A stretch of DNA of 64,000 bases, taken from Delphinus delphis (Eukaryota; Chordata; Mammalia; Artiodactyla; Delphinidae). Below are positions 36,725-48,187 of this stretch, one piece after another (the stretch's first letter is position 1; each line of letters begins with the position of its first letter). The notes under the pieces were generated by a model. The model saw nothing but the letters and a program-made list of their open reading frames with translations. It was not told the origin of the DNA and made no database searches. The translations under genes were made by a program, and so were the position numbers. The DNA is taken from NCBI RefSeq assembly GCF_949987515.2, contig NC_082696.1:35320431-35384430 (forward strand). The letters run 5' to 3'.

Positions 36725-37686
36725 GCAGGCTCTGCTGGCTGCAGCTGGAGCAGGACCCGGGAGGCGGCAGAGGGATTCCGAGGGATTGCAATGAAGATGG
36801 CGGAGTAGAAGGACATGCTCTCACTCCCTTTTGTGAGAACACCAGAATCACAACTAGCTGCTGGGCAATCATCAAAAGGAAGACACTGGAACTCACCAAA
36901 AATGATACCCCACATCCAGAGACAAAGGAGAAGTGACAATGAGATGGTAGGAGGGGTGCAATCACAGTAAGATCAAATCCAATAACTGCTGGGTGGGTGA
37001 CTCACAGACTGGAGAACACTTATATCACAGAAGTCCCTCCACTAGAGTGAAGGTCCTGAGCCCCATGTCAGGCTTCCCAACCTGGAGGTTTGGCAATGGG
37101 AGGACGAATTCCTAGAGAATCAGACTTTGAAGCCTACTAGGATTTGATTGCAGGACTTCAAAAGAACTGGGGGAAACAGAGACTCTACTATTGGAGGGAA
37201 CACACAAAGTAGGGTGAGCGTCGAGACCCAGGGGAAGGAGCAGTGACCCTGGGGAAGACTGAACCAGACCTACCTGCTAGTGTTGGAGGGTCTCCTGCAG
37301 AGGTGGGGGGTTGCTGTGGCTCACCATGGGGAAAAGGACACTGGCAGCAGAAGTTCTGGGAAGAACTCCTTGGCGTGAGCCCTCCCAGAGTCCTACATTA
37401 GCCCCACCAAAGAGCCCAGATAGGCTCCAGTGTTGGATTGCCTCAGACCAAACAAGCAACAGGGAGGGAACCCAGCCCCACCCATCAGCAGTCAAGCCAA
37501 TTAAACTTTAACTGAGCTCTGCCCACCAGAGCAACAGCCAGCTCTACCCACCACCAGTCCCTCCCATCAGGAAATTTGCATAAGGCTCTTAGATAGCCTC
37601 AACCACCAGAGGGCAGACAGCAGAAGCAAGAACTACAATCCTGCAGCCTGTGGAACAAAAACCACATTCACAGCAAGAGAGACAAG
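36725..37686 (+). promoter_or_regulatory. 5'UTR of the inner L1
   Basis: A complete-looking L1 5'UTR of a different type from that of the outer element. It is GC-richer than its surroundings and ends with a purine-rich leader before the ORF1 ATG at 37,687. L1 5'UTRs carry internal Pol II promoters. Activity of this copy is unknown. Confidence 0.65.
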
Positions 37687-38582
37687 ATGAAAAGGCAGAA
37701 GGCTATGTACCAGATGAAGGAACTAGATAAAACCCCAGAAAAACAACAAAATGGAGATCTGCAACCTTCCAGAAAAAGGATTCAGAATAATGATAGTGAA
37801 GATGATCCAGGACCTCGGAAAAAGAATGGAGGCAAAGGTCGAGAAGATGCAAGAAATGTTTAACAAAGACCTAGAAAAATTAAAGAACAAACAAACAGAG
37901 ATAAACAATACGATAACTGAAATGAAACCTACACTAGAAGGAATCAATAGCAGAATAACTGAGACAGACGAACGGATAAGTGACCTGGAAAACAGAATGG
38001 TGGAATTCACTGTTGTGGAACAGAATAAAGAAAAAAGAATGAAAAGAAATGAAGACAGCCTACGAGACCTCTGGGACAACATTAAAGGCAACAACATTCA
38101 CATTATAGGGGTTCCGGAAGAAGAGAGAGAGAAAGGACCAGAGAAAATATTTGAAGAGATTATATTCAAAAACTTCCCTAACATGGGAAAGGAAACAGCC
38201 ACTCAAGTCCAGGAAGTGCAGAGTCCCATATAGGATAAACCCAAGGAGAAACACGCCGAGACACACAGTAATCAAATTGACAAAAATTAAAGACAAAGAA
38301 AAATTATTGAAAGCAGCAAGGGAAAAATGACAAATAACATAAAAGGGAACCCCCATAAGGTTAACAGCTGATTTCTCAGCAGAAACTCTACAAGCCAGAA
38401 GGGAGTGGCATGAAATACTTAAAGTGATGAAAGGGAAGAAACTACAACCAAGATTACTCTACCCGGCAAGGATCTCATTCAGTTTCGATGGAGAAATCAA
38501 AACCTTTACAGACAAGCAAAAGCTAAGAGAATTCAGCACCACCAAACCAGCTCTACAACAAATGCTAAAGGAACTTCTCTAA
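37687..38582 (+). pseudogene. ORF1 of the inner L1
   Basis: The ATG at 37,687 begins MKRQKAMYQMKELDKTPEKQ and is soon out of frame with the main surviving frame at 37,751-38,233. That frame encodes a long coiled coil (KVEKMQEMFNKDLEKLKNKQ, then ISDLENRMVEF) and the RNA-recognition motif (IHIIGVPEEEREKGPEKIF). It ends after a small deletion near 38,225 (cagagtccc where related copies have cagagagtccc). The C-terminal domain continues in another frame to TAA at 38,580-38,582. At least two frameshifts, so no full ORF1p. Confidence 0.88.
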
Positions 38583-38640
38583 GTGGGAAACACAAAAGAA
38601 GAAAAGTAACCTCAAAAACAAACACAAAACAATTAAGAAA

Positions 38641-41600
38641 ATGGTCATAGGAACTTACATATCGATAATTACCTTAAATGTGAATGGCATAAATGCTCCA
38701 ACCAAAAGACACAGGCTTGCTGAATGGATACAAAAACAAGACCAATATATATGCTGTCAACAAGAGACCCACGTCAGACCTAGGGACACATTCAGACTGA
38801 AAGTGAGGGGATGGAAAAACATATTCCATGCAAATGGAAATAAAAAGAAAGCTGGAGAAGCAATACTCATATCAGATAAAACAGACTTTAAAATGAAGAA
38901 TGTTACAAGAGACAAGGAAGGATACTACATAATGATCAAAGGATCAATCCAAAAAGAAGATATAGCAATTATAAATATATATGTACCCAGCATAGGAGCA
39001 CCTCAACACATAAGGCAACTGCTAACAGCTATAAGAGGAAATCGACAGTGACACAATAATAGTGGGGGACTTTGTAACACCTCACTTACGCTAATGGACA
39101 GATGATCCAAAATGAAAATAAATAAGGAAACAGAAGCTTTAAATGACACAATAGACCAGATAGATTTAATTGATGTTTACAGGACATTCCATCCAAAAAA
39201 CAGCAGATTACACTTTCTTCTCAAGTGTGCACAGAACATTCTCCAGGATAGATCACATCTTGGGTCACAAATCAAGCCTCAGTAAATTTAAGAAAACTGA
39301 AATCATATCAAGCATCTTTTCCAACCACAACACTATGAGATTAGAAATCAATTACAGGGGAAAAAACATAAAAAACACAAACACATGGAAGCTAACCAAT
39401 ACATTACTAAATAACCAAGAGATCACTGAACAAATCAAAGAGGAAATCAAAAAATACCTGGAGACAAATTACAACAAAAACACGATGATCCAAAACTTAT
39501 GGGATGCAGCAAAAGCAGTTCTAAGAAGGAAGTTTATAGCAATACAATCCTATGTCAAGAAACAAGAAAATTCTCAAATGAACAATCTAACCTTACACCT
39601 AAAGGAACTAGAGAAAGAAGAATAAACAAAACCCAAAGTTAGTAGAAGAAAAGAAATCATAAATATCAGAGCAGAAATAAATGAAGTAGAAACAAAGAAA
39701 ACAATAACAAAGATAAATAAAACTAAAAGCTGATTCTTTGAGAAGATAAACAAAATTGATAGACCTTTAGCCAGATTCATCAAGAAAAAGAGGGAGGACT
39801 CAAATCAATAAAATTAGAAATGAAAAAGGAGAAGTTACAACGGACACCATGGAAATACAAAGCATCCTAAGAGACGACTGAAAGTAATTCTATGCCAATA
39901 AAATGGACAACCTGGAAAAAATGGACAAATTCTTAGAAAGGTGTAACCTTCCAAGACTAAACCAGGAACTCATAGAAAATATGAACAGACCAATCACAAG
40001 TAATGAAATCGAAACTGTGTTTAAAAAATCTTCCGACAACCAAAGTCCAGGACCAGATGGCTTCACAGGTGAATTCTATCAAACATTTAGAGAAGAGCTA
40101 ACACTGATCCTTCTCAAACTCTTCCCAAAAATTACGGAGGAAGGAACACTCGCAAACTCATTCTATGAGGTCACCATCACCCTGATACCAAAACCAAAGA
40201 TACTACAAAAAAAGAAAATTACAGACCAATATCACTGATGAATATGGATGCAAAAATCCTCAACAAAATACTAGCAAACAGAATTCAACAACACATTAAA
40301 ACGATCATACATCATGATCAAGTGGGATTTATCCCAGGGATGCAAGGATTCTTCAATATATGCAAATCAATCAGTGTGATACACCATATTAACAAACTGA
40401 AGAATAAAAACCATATGATCATCTCAATAGATGCAGAAAATGCTTTTGACAAAATTCAACACCCATTTATGATAAAAACTCTCCAGAAAGTAGGCATAGA
40501 GGGAACCTACCTCAACATAATAAAGGCCATATATGACCAACCCACAGCAAACATCATTCTCAATGGTGAAAAACTAAAAGTACTTCCTCTAAGATCAAGA
40601 AGAAGACAAGGATGTCCACTCTCACCCCTATTATTCAACATAGTTTTGGAAGTCCTAGCCATGGCAATCAAAGAAGAAAAAGAAATATACGGAATACAAA
40701 TTGGAAAAGAAGAAGTAAAACTGTCACTGTTTTCAGATGACATGATACTATACATAGAGAATCCTAAAGAGGCCACCAGAAAACTCCTAGAGCTTATCAA
40801 TGAATTTGGTAAAGTTGCAGGATACAAAGTGAGTGCACAGAAATCTCCTGCATTCTTATACACTAATAATGAAAAACCTGAAAGAGAAATTAAGGAAACA
40901 CTTCCATTTACCACTGCAACAAAAAGAATAAAATACCTAGGAATAAACCTACCTAGGGAAACAAAAGACCTGTATGCAGAAAACTATAAGACAGTGATGA
41001 AGGAAATTAAAGATGATACCAACAGATGGAGAGATATACAATGTTCTTGGATTGGAAGAATCAATAATGTGAAAATGACTATACTACCCAAAGCAATCTA
41101 CAGATTCAACGCAATCCCTATAAAATTACCAATGGCATTTTTTATAGAACTAGAATAAAAACTCTTAAAATTTGTATGGAGACACAAAAGACCCCGAATA
41201 GCCAAAGCAGTATTGAGAGAAAAAAACGGAGCTGAAGGAATCAGACTCCCTGACTTCAGACTGTATTATAAAGCTACAGTAATCAGGACAGTATGGTACT
41301 GGCACAAAAACAGAAACACAGATCAATAGAACAAGATAGAAAGCCCAGAGATAAACCCACGCACCTATGGTCAACTAATCTATGACACAGGAGGCAAGGA
41401 ATACAATGGAGAAAAGACTCCCTCTTCAATAAGTGGTGCTGGGAAAACTGGACAGCTACATGTAAAAGAATGAAATTAGAACACTCCCTAACACCATACA
41501 CAAAAATAAACTCAAAATGGATTAGAGACCTAAATGTAAGACCAGACACTATAAAACTCTTAGAGGAAAACATAGGCAGGACACTCTATGACATATATCA

Positions 41601-42650
41601 CAGCAAGATCTTTTTTGATTCACCTCCTAGAGTAATGGAAATAAAAACAAAAATAAACAAATGGGACCAAATGAAACTTCAAAGCTTTTACACAGCAAAG
41701 GAAACCATAAACAAGACAAAAAGATAACCCTCAGAATGGGAGAAAATATTTGCAAATGAATCAACAAAGGATTAATCTCCAAAATATATAAACAGCTCAT
41801 GTAACTCTATATTAAAAAAACAAACAACTGGGCTTCCCTGGTGGCGCAGTGGTTGAGAGTCCGCCTGCCAATGCAGGGGACGCGGGTTCATGCCCCGGTC
41901 CGGGAAGATCCCACATGCCGTGGAGCGGCTGGGCCTGTGAGCCATGGCCGCTGAGCCTGCGCGTCCAGCACCTGTGCTCCGCAACGGGAGAGGCCACAAG
42001 AGAGGCCTGCGTACCGCAAAAAAAAAAAAAAAAAAAAAAAAATCAAAAAATGGGCAGAAGACCTAAATAGACTTTTCTCCAAAGAAGACATACAGATGGC
42101 CAAGAAGCACATGAAAAGCTGCTCAACATCACTAATTATTAGAGAAATGGAAATCAATACTACAGTGAGGTATCACCTCATACCAGTTAGAATGGGCACC
42201 TCACCAGTTAGAATGGGGATCATCAGCAAATCTACAAACAGTAAATTCTGGAGAGGGTGTGGAGAAAAGGAAACCCTCTTGCACTGTTGGTGGGAATGTA
42301 AATTGATACAGCCACTATGGAGAACAGTATGGAGGTTCCTTAAAAAACTAAAAATAGAATTACCATATGATCCAGCAATCCCACTACTGGGCATATACCT
42401 AGAGAAAACCATAATTCAAAAAGACACATGCACCCCAATGTTCATTGCAGCACTATTTACAATAGCCAGGTCATGGAAGGAACCTAAATGCCTATCGACA
42501 GATGAATGGATAAAGAAGATGTGGTACATATATAGAATGGCAGCCATAAAAAAGAAGGAAATTGGGTCATTTGTTGAGACGTGGATGGATCTAGAGACTG
42601 TCATACAGAGTGAAGTAGTCAGAAAGAGAAAAACAAATATCGTATATTAA
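38641..42650 (+). pseudogene. ORF2 of the inner L1 (endonuclease, RT, C-terminal CCHC domain)
   Basis: The start ATG at 38,641 gives MVIGTYISIITLNVNGINAP, with the catalytic Asn block and QETH nearby. Surviving frames are 38,641-39,051, 39,170-39,625, 39,903-40,238, 40,238-41,158 (306 residues, most of the RT), 41,470-41,727 and 42,096-42,650. Damage at key sites: the GDFNT block near 39,066 is frameshifted by an insertion, the endonuclease SDHN block reads SNHN near 39,328, and the RT box reads FSDD at 40,730-40,741. In the C-terminal C-x3-C-x7-H-x4-C motif the first Cys is Phe (42,246-42,248), while [14 protein letters not shown] is kept. A SINE splits the region at 41,830. The stop is TAA at 42,648-42,650. 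Non-functional. Confidence 0.92.
41830..42042 (+). mobile_element. Short-form CHR SINE nested in the inner L1
   Basis: Complete head with A box TGGCGCAGTGG and B box GGTTCATGCC, then the CTGAGCCTGCGCGTCCAG-type body and an uninterrupted poly(A) tail of about 24 bases. Inserted into ORF2 coding sequence between 'aacaac' and 'tcaaaaaatgg'. A TSD cannot be separated from the A-rich target. By nesting it is among the youngest insertions in the window. Confidence 0.93.
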
Positions 42651-42889
42651 CGCATATATGTGGAACCTAGAAAAATGGTACAGATTAACCAGTTTGCAGG
42701 GCAGAAATCAAAACACAGATGTAGAGAACAAACGTATGGACACTAAGCAGGGAAAGCGGCGGGGCGGTAGGGATGGTGGTGTGATGAATTAGGAGATTGG
42801 GATTGACGTGTATACACTGATGTGTATAAAACTGACAACGAATAAGAACCTGCTGTATAAAAAAACAAATTTTTTTTTAAAAAGTCATG

Positions 42890-43352
42890 TACCACAATGC
42901 TCATTGCAGCACTATTTACAATAGCCAGGACATGGAACCAACCTAAATGTCCATTGACAGATGAATGGATAAAGAAGATGTGGCACATATATACAATGGA
43001 GTATTACTCAGCCATAAAAAGAAACGAAATTGGGGCTTCCCTGGTGATGCAGTGGTTGAGAGTCCGCCTGCCGATGCAGGGGACACGGGTTCGTGCCCCG
43101 GTCTGGGAGAATCCCACATGCCGTGGAGCGGCTGGGCCCGTGAGCTATGGCCGCTGGGCCTACGCGTGTGGAGCCTGTGCTTTGCAACAGGAGAGGCCAC
43201 ACGGTGAGACGCCCGCGTACCGCAAAAAAAAAAAAAAAAAAAAAGAAACAAAAGAAACAAAATTGAGTTATTTGTAGTGAGGTGCATGGACCTAGAGTCT
43301 GCCATACAGAGTGAAGTAAGTCAGAAAGAGAAAAACCAATACCGTATGCTAA
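42890..43352 (+). pseudogene. ORF2 of the outer L1, last part
   Basis: Resumes with the ALFTIARTWNQPKCPLTDEW block (frame starting 42,897), homologous to [20 protein letters not shown] of the inner L1, and proceeds to the shared C-terminal end. It is interrupted by the SINE at 43,033 and reaches the natural stop TAA at 43,350-43,352. This continuation after 6.1 kb of inner L1 is the main evidence for nesting. Confidence 0.88.
43018..43265 (+). mobile_element. Short-form CHR SINE with 15-bp TSD
   Basis: The body at 43,033-43,250 has an intact A-box-like TGATGCAGTGG and B box GGTTCGTGCC. It has a poly(A) tail of about 21 bases followed by GAAAC. The TSD is aaagaaac[g/a]aaattg at 43,018-43,032 and 43,251-43,265, 14 of 15 identical. 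Confidence 0.94.
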
Positions 43353-43730
43353 CACATATTTATGGAATCAAAAAAAAAAATAAAAATGGCACTGATGAAC
43401 CTAGTTGCAGGGCAGGAATAAAGATGCAGCCATAGAGAATGGACTCGAGGACACGGAGCGGGAGGGGGAAGCTGGGGCGAAGTGACCGTAGCATCGACAT
43501 ATATATGCTATCGAATGTAAACTAGCTAGTGGGAAGCAGCAGCATAGCACAGCGAGATCAGCTCGGTGCTTTGCAATGACCTAGAGGGGTGGGATAGGGA
43601 GGATGGGAGGGAGGCTCAAGAGGGAGGGGATATGGGGGCATATGTATGCATATGGCTGATTCTCTTTGTTGTACAACAGAAACTAACACAGTATTGTGAA
43701 GCAATTATACTCCAATAAAGATCTATTTTA
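43353..43730 (+). other. 3'UTR of the outer L1
   Basis: Non-coding, G-rich in part (43,455-43,630). It ends 'ttgttgtacaacagaaacta' and 'actccaataaagatctattt', the 3' terminus of this L1 subfamily. It differs from the 3'UTR of the inner L1 (42,651-42,868), which ends 'aacctgctgtataaaaaa'. Confidence 0.7.
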
Positions 43731-43937
43731 GGGCTCCCCTGGTGGCGCAGTGGTTGGGAGTCCGCCTGCCAATGCAGGGGACGCAGTCCGGGAGGATCCC
43801 ACATGCCGCGGAGCGGCTGGTCCCGTGGGCCATGGCCGCTGAGTCTGCGCGTCCGGAGTCCGTGCTCCGCGGCGGGAGAGGCCACAACAGTGAGAGGCCC
43901 GCGTACCGCAAAAAAAAAAAAAAAAAGAAAAGAAAGA
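43731..43937 (+). mobile_element. Short-form CHR SINE at the L1 3' end, B box deleted
   Basis: Starts GGGCTCCCCTGGTGGCGCAG directly at the end of the outer L1. After 'aatgcaggggacgc' the sequence jumps to 'agtccgggagg', so the GGTTCGTGCC B box is missing. The rest of the body is GC-rich and well preserved, ending in A17 and GAAAAGAAAGAGAAAA. No TSD could be assigned. It may have inserted in the L1 poly(A) tail. Confidence 0.9.
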
Positions 43938-46624
43938 GAAAACGGCACGTATCATTCATGCATACCCACTCCTAGCTTCATTCCAGCAGGTTAACAATTA
44001 GAAGTATTTTGGTAGAAAAGTTTGTTTTCTTTGAAACAAAGTAAGAGTTTGTAGCACTCAGACCTTAAGGATGCTGGGTACAGCCAAGGCTGTAGCTAGT
44101 TTGGGGTTTCAGAGATGGAAGAGCATCCCCTGGTTATTTCATACCACTTCCCCCTTTGAAGGAGTTCTTAAGCAAATGTTTACCTTGTCATCATGTGTAA
44201 CTTGGGCAATGTGTTCTGAATACTATGGGGTTATGTGCTCCCCACTGTGGGTTATTCACAAAATTTCCTGAAGTTGTGCAAAGCAAGTTACTGTGTGTGA
44301 AGGTTCTCCAAGGTTCTGGTTGACTTATGTTTGGAATAAGTCTTTTGTTGTTATTTGCTTTCTGACAGAGGAATTGGAAATTGTCTGTAGTTTGGAACTG
44401 ACTTGGTGTTGTTCGGATAGTGCTTTTAAAGTGAGTGGTGTGTTAGCATGTGGTTTACTTATGCAAAACAAGTCAAAAGATGGATTTAAAGTACATTTCT
44501 TAAAGTAGGAGTGTTTCTGAGTTCCCAACAGTCCCAATTTTGTGGTACAACAGACTCACACTGGCTAAAAAAACTTGGCAAGGTACTTAACACGTTCTGC
44601 AACCTGAGTTTAGCAATGCTGCAGACACTAAGTTTGTTTCTCCTTTCCTCCCCCTCTCCACTTATTAAAAAAGCATAGTTTATTTAAGAACCACATCTTG
44701 AAAATTAAGTAGACAGTGATAGCGCTTGCCTGTTACTACATTTACCGAGGATTAAAATATAGATTTTCAATAGCAGAGACTCAAACCTAGCTCTTTTCTG
44801 TAGCAAATAATTCTGCAGTTTCCTTTATAATGCAAGGCTAGGGAGTAAATAAACTGATGAATATGTAAAGCAGTGAACAGTTAATTGGGGATGCATGTTT
44901 CCATAAAAGGACACACCCTTTATCTTAAATTGTGAGTATCTCTGTAACCATCTGTATAACTTTAGTTGAAGAATAACAGTTTAAATGTGATACTCTTTAT
45001 GAATAAAGGTCTAGGTCAGAGGGCTCTCCTCCTCTCCCCAGTTCACACACCCCCCTTTCTGCACACAACTAGGGGAAAAGACCCTACATTCTTTTATCCT
45101 CTCTCCCCATACTCTGAAATTTAAAAATAAAATTTAATTAAAGAATGTATTTAATTGATGTACTGCTGAGCTCCTTCACCTGCAAAAATAGAACATCACC
45201 CTTACCTAAAGATGTATGCACACAGGCATACATAGGATACACACATAGGATAAATTAATCTTGTGGCGGTTTTGTCAAAATGAGAACCAGTGCACCAAAC
45301 ACAGCCCCCATCCCAGACACACAGAAGCACCAGGGTGCTCCCATCAGCACAAGGCGCCTCTGTGTTCTTGTCTCCTCTCTCCTTTTATTAATTAATGGCA
45401 CTTATCATGTGGAACACTTTTCTGCTGTCAATTCCTACATTAAGGAAAAGTATTACATGCCCTTCAGTTTTCCTTTAGGGAATATTTAAGTGTTTTAATA
45501 ATACAGCTAGAAACATGATTTGTATGGCAGAATTAGCCACAGAAATTCTGACAGTGGCCATTCCTAAGAAACGCCCAGTTCTAGAACCTCAGTTGTAGTA
45601 TCTACTCGGGTTCTGCTCTCTTAGCTGTCCCAGCCCCTGCCCTGTTAACTCTATTACTGTTCATAGGAGATCTAACTGCCTGAATTGCTACCTCCCAACA
45701 TTAGTGACAGGAATGACAAAAGAAGCTATTACTAATGTAGTATGTAGTGTTATAAGGCAGGTGGAATCTCAAGTCAGGAGTATGTTGACCTTGAAAGATG
45801 CCCATTCTGTCTCAGAAGGAAGGTGTGCTGCCTGGCATACTTGTATGCCTAGGTCCCAAGAACTGGTCAGGGATGTGAAAGCCACTAAGGTATAAATTTT
45901 TTCAGCTATACAAGGATACAAGGATATATCCAAGGATACATGGTTATCAGCTTGTGTAGACGAGGAAATACTTCCTATTGTGCACCAAGTTTTTATTTCC
46001 ATTTATTCATTCACTCATTTATTCAGTCACTCCCAGCACCAAGCAAGATCTTAAGCACAGCCATATCAAAACTGGGTTAGTATCTCAGCCAGTTCCAGCT
46101 TCAGGACATGCATGCTGTGTTTACTGATAGCTTCCTATTATAAGCCACTACAATTTGAGACCTTTTCAGTGCTAATCAAGGCCACAATAAGAACTAGTTC
46201 TACAGGCCCCTGTATAGGACAGAAAAACCAGATCAGAATATTTTAAATTTCCTAGACTGAGTAAATTAGAAAAGACTGGACCCTTCATTTGCCGCCTCAA
46301 AGAGGTAAAAAAAATTAGACTCATCAGTGAATGGGAATAAGGTTGCCTTTGTAAGGCTTGCATAGAGCTAAAGTAATGATGAGTGAGAGAGAAAAGGGAA
46401 AAATCAGAAATGAATGGTATGGGGAAAAAACAGGAGAGGAAAATGGGCAAGAAACAACAGTGGAGGAAGTACAGTAGGAGAGAAAAGAAGTGAAGAGCTG
46501 TGAGGCCCAAGATAGGCACTCACCAACTCATTGAGAGGAAAGGGGAAATATGTGGAGAGCAAAAATGGGATGGACAAAGGGATGAGGGGTAGAGAGCATC
46601 CAGCTTCTCACCAATTCTCTACTT
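43938..46624. other. Unassigned DNA
   Basis: About 2.7 kb. No exon, RNA gene or family-level repeat recognised. Open frames up to 115 residues (minus strand, 46,172-46,519) are low in complexity and carry no motif. Confidence 0.45.
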
Positions 46625-47055
46625 CCACCTAATCCAGGTTGCTATCATCACTGTGGACTACTGTAATAGCTTCCTGACACCCTCCTGGCCCTTGTTCCGC
46701 TATACTTTCTATTAAGAATCAGAAATGAACCTTATAAAAGGTAAATTATAGTCATGTCACTTCCCTGCTCAAAACATTCCAACATCTTCCCTCCCCACTA
46801 AGAATAAATTTCAAAGTCCCTATTATGGCTTCAGCTGCCACCCATTATCTGTCCCAACTCCTCTCTTCTTCAGCATGTTACAGGCAGGCTGACCTTCTCT
46901 TCCTTGAATACATTAGGTTTATTTTCTTCTTCAAGGCTTTTGCGCTCCAACCAGATCTTAAGGCTGAATCCTTCTCATAATATAGGTCACAGCTCAAAAG
47001 CCATTTTGACTGTGTCTAACTCATAGATGGAACTCAATAAATGCCTGAACAAATG
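46625..47055 (+). mobile_element. L2 LINE 3' region
   Basis: The L2 3' phrases are in order: 'catgtcacttccctgctc' near 46,753, 'aataaatttcaaagtccc', a 'tcttccttgaatacattagg' segment, 'aaggcttttgcgctcc' near 46,935, 'aggtcacagctcaaaagcc', and the end 'ggaactcaataaatgcctg' near 47,030. Confidence 0.75.
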
Positions 47056-48187
47056 TGAATTATAAAAGTTTCAGCATAGCATTAACAACTGAAGAATCTG
47101 GGGAAAAAAAGACTTGGTCATTGGGAATCTTTGTTTCTCCAGATGATTTAGGAATATCTTGTAGAAGAGATTAATTTATATTCATCTAGATCACAGAAAT
47201 AGTATCAGTGTATGGAAATAACAGGAACATTCCAGCCTAATAAAGAACTTCCTAAAAATTAAAACAGTTTATACATCATTGTATTTCCTCAGTACTGAAC
47301 AATTCATATAGCAAATAATCAACAAAGTATTTTAAAAATGAATGAATGGAATTATTATATACCTGAAGTTAATTTTGTTATTTAAATTCCAAAGTGGTGG
47401 CAGTGCTAATGATCTGCTTTATTAAGAATTCATACAAGACTCTTATTTCACAGCATACATAACGATCCTAAGGTCAAGACTTATTTGTTCTCTGGAGATC
47501 TGTACTGTTGGCTCTCTGAGCTATCAGCTCTCACTTCAGTGCTGATGAATGTAAGCTCAGTTGCCATGAACCTGTGCTCTACCAAACTTAATCATCCAGG
47601 AGGCAAAATTTCCAAGCCATGTCTCTTCTTACTTGTCCTGCATTCAAGTGGCATGCTGCATTAGGCTGGCATTGTCCAGCTGCCTGAATAAAATCTCAAA
47701 TCTGATAAAAACCAATAGAAAATTCTTCCAAATCAAATTTTGCCATCTTATTTCTAAGTTCAAAATGGTTCAATTTTTAAAAGTCACTGATTCTGCTGTT
47801 TTTAAAGAATATGTTCCATATTTAGAATTGCACCAGGCTTTTAAAAACATCTACTTCCTGTGCATCTTCACCAGTCCTTTCCATATTAACTGAAACAGGC
47901 AATGTTAGCTCTGATGACTATTACTTTGGGCCAAATTTTTTATTTTTATTATAGCTCTTATTAATCTAATGACTTTGTTTTTCCACCTATGTACTTTTGC
48001 AAATGCTATGCTTCTTGAGTATCCCATAATTCCTTCCCTCTCCCCCGTCTCCCCTGACATCTCCTCTATGCCCCTTTTCGACTCAAGAAAAAGCTTTAGC
48101 CAATCTTTGGGGACTTCCTTAGTCACACAAATTCAGAGAATCCTCCATTTCTTAGAACTCCCAGAGCAAGGCCTAGACCACTAATTA
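47056..48187. other. Unassigned DNA
   Basis: No gene or clear repeat. Short open frames such as 47,633-47,893 (86 residues) lack recognisable features. Confidence 0.4.

Larger units (their letters stand above)
36725..42878 (+). mobile_element. Inner, nearly full-length L1 inserted in the outer L1 ORF2
   Basis: It begins with a GC-rich stretch (36,725-36,790) leading to AAGATGGCGGAGTAG. It then has a 5'UTR of about 960 bases, ORF1 (37,687-38,582), spacer, ORF2 (38,641-42,650) and a short 3'UTR ending 'gaacctgctgtataaaaaaa' and a short A/T tail. The outer L1 sequence is continuous across the insertion. A near-duplicated target is visible: aaaaagagacatg at 36,712-36,724 versus aaaaagtcatg at 42,879-42,889, an imperfect TSD. 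A CHR SINE at 41,830 is nested within. Less mutated than the outer L1, as expected for a younger copy, but dead. Confidence 0.9.
31226..43730 (+). mobile_element. Outer, nearly full-length L1, split by a second L1 and three SINEs
   Basis: The element starts near 31,226 (GGGGGCAGAGTCAAGATGGC), the L1-type 5' end. It has a 5'UTR with a GAAA/GGAA expansion, ORF1 (about 31,696-32,594), ORF2 (from 32,827) and a 3'UTR ending 'actccaataaagatctattt' at 43,730. Its ORF2 is interrupted after 36,724 by the inner L1. The expected next bases of the outer ORF2 resume at about 42,886-42,890 ('catgtaccacaatgctcatt'). SINEs interrupt it at 32,641, 33,156 and 43,033. Subtracting insertions leaves about 5.6 kb, close to full L1 length. 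I could not find a convincing TSD for the outer element. Confidence 0.88.

Noticed and set aside
40507..40914. 135-residue minus-strand frame inside the inner L1
   Set aside because: It is a shadow of the L1 RT frame on the other strand, and similar antisense frames appear in the other L1 copies.
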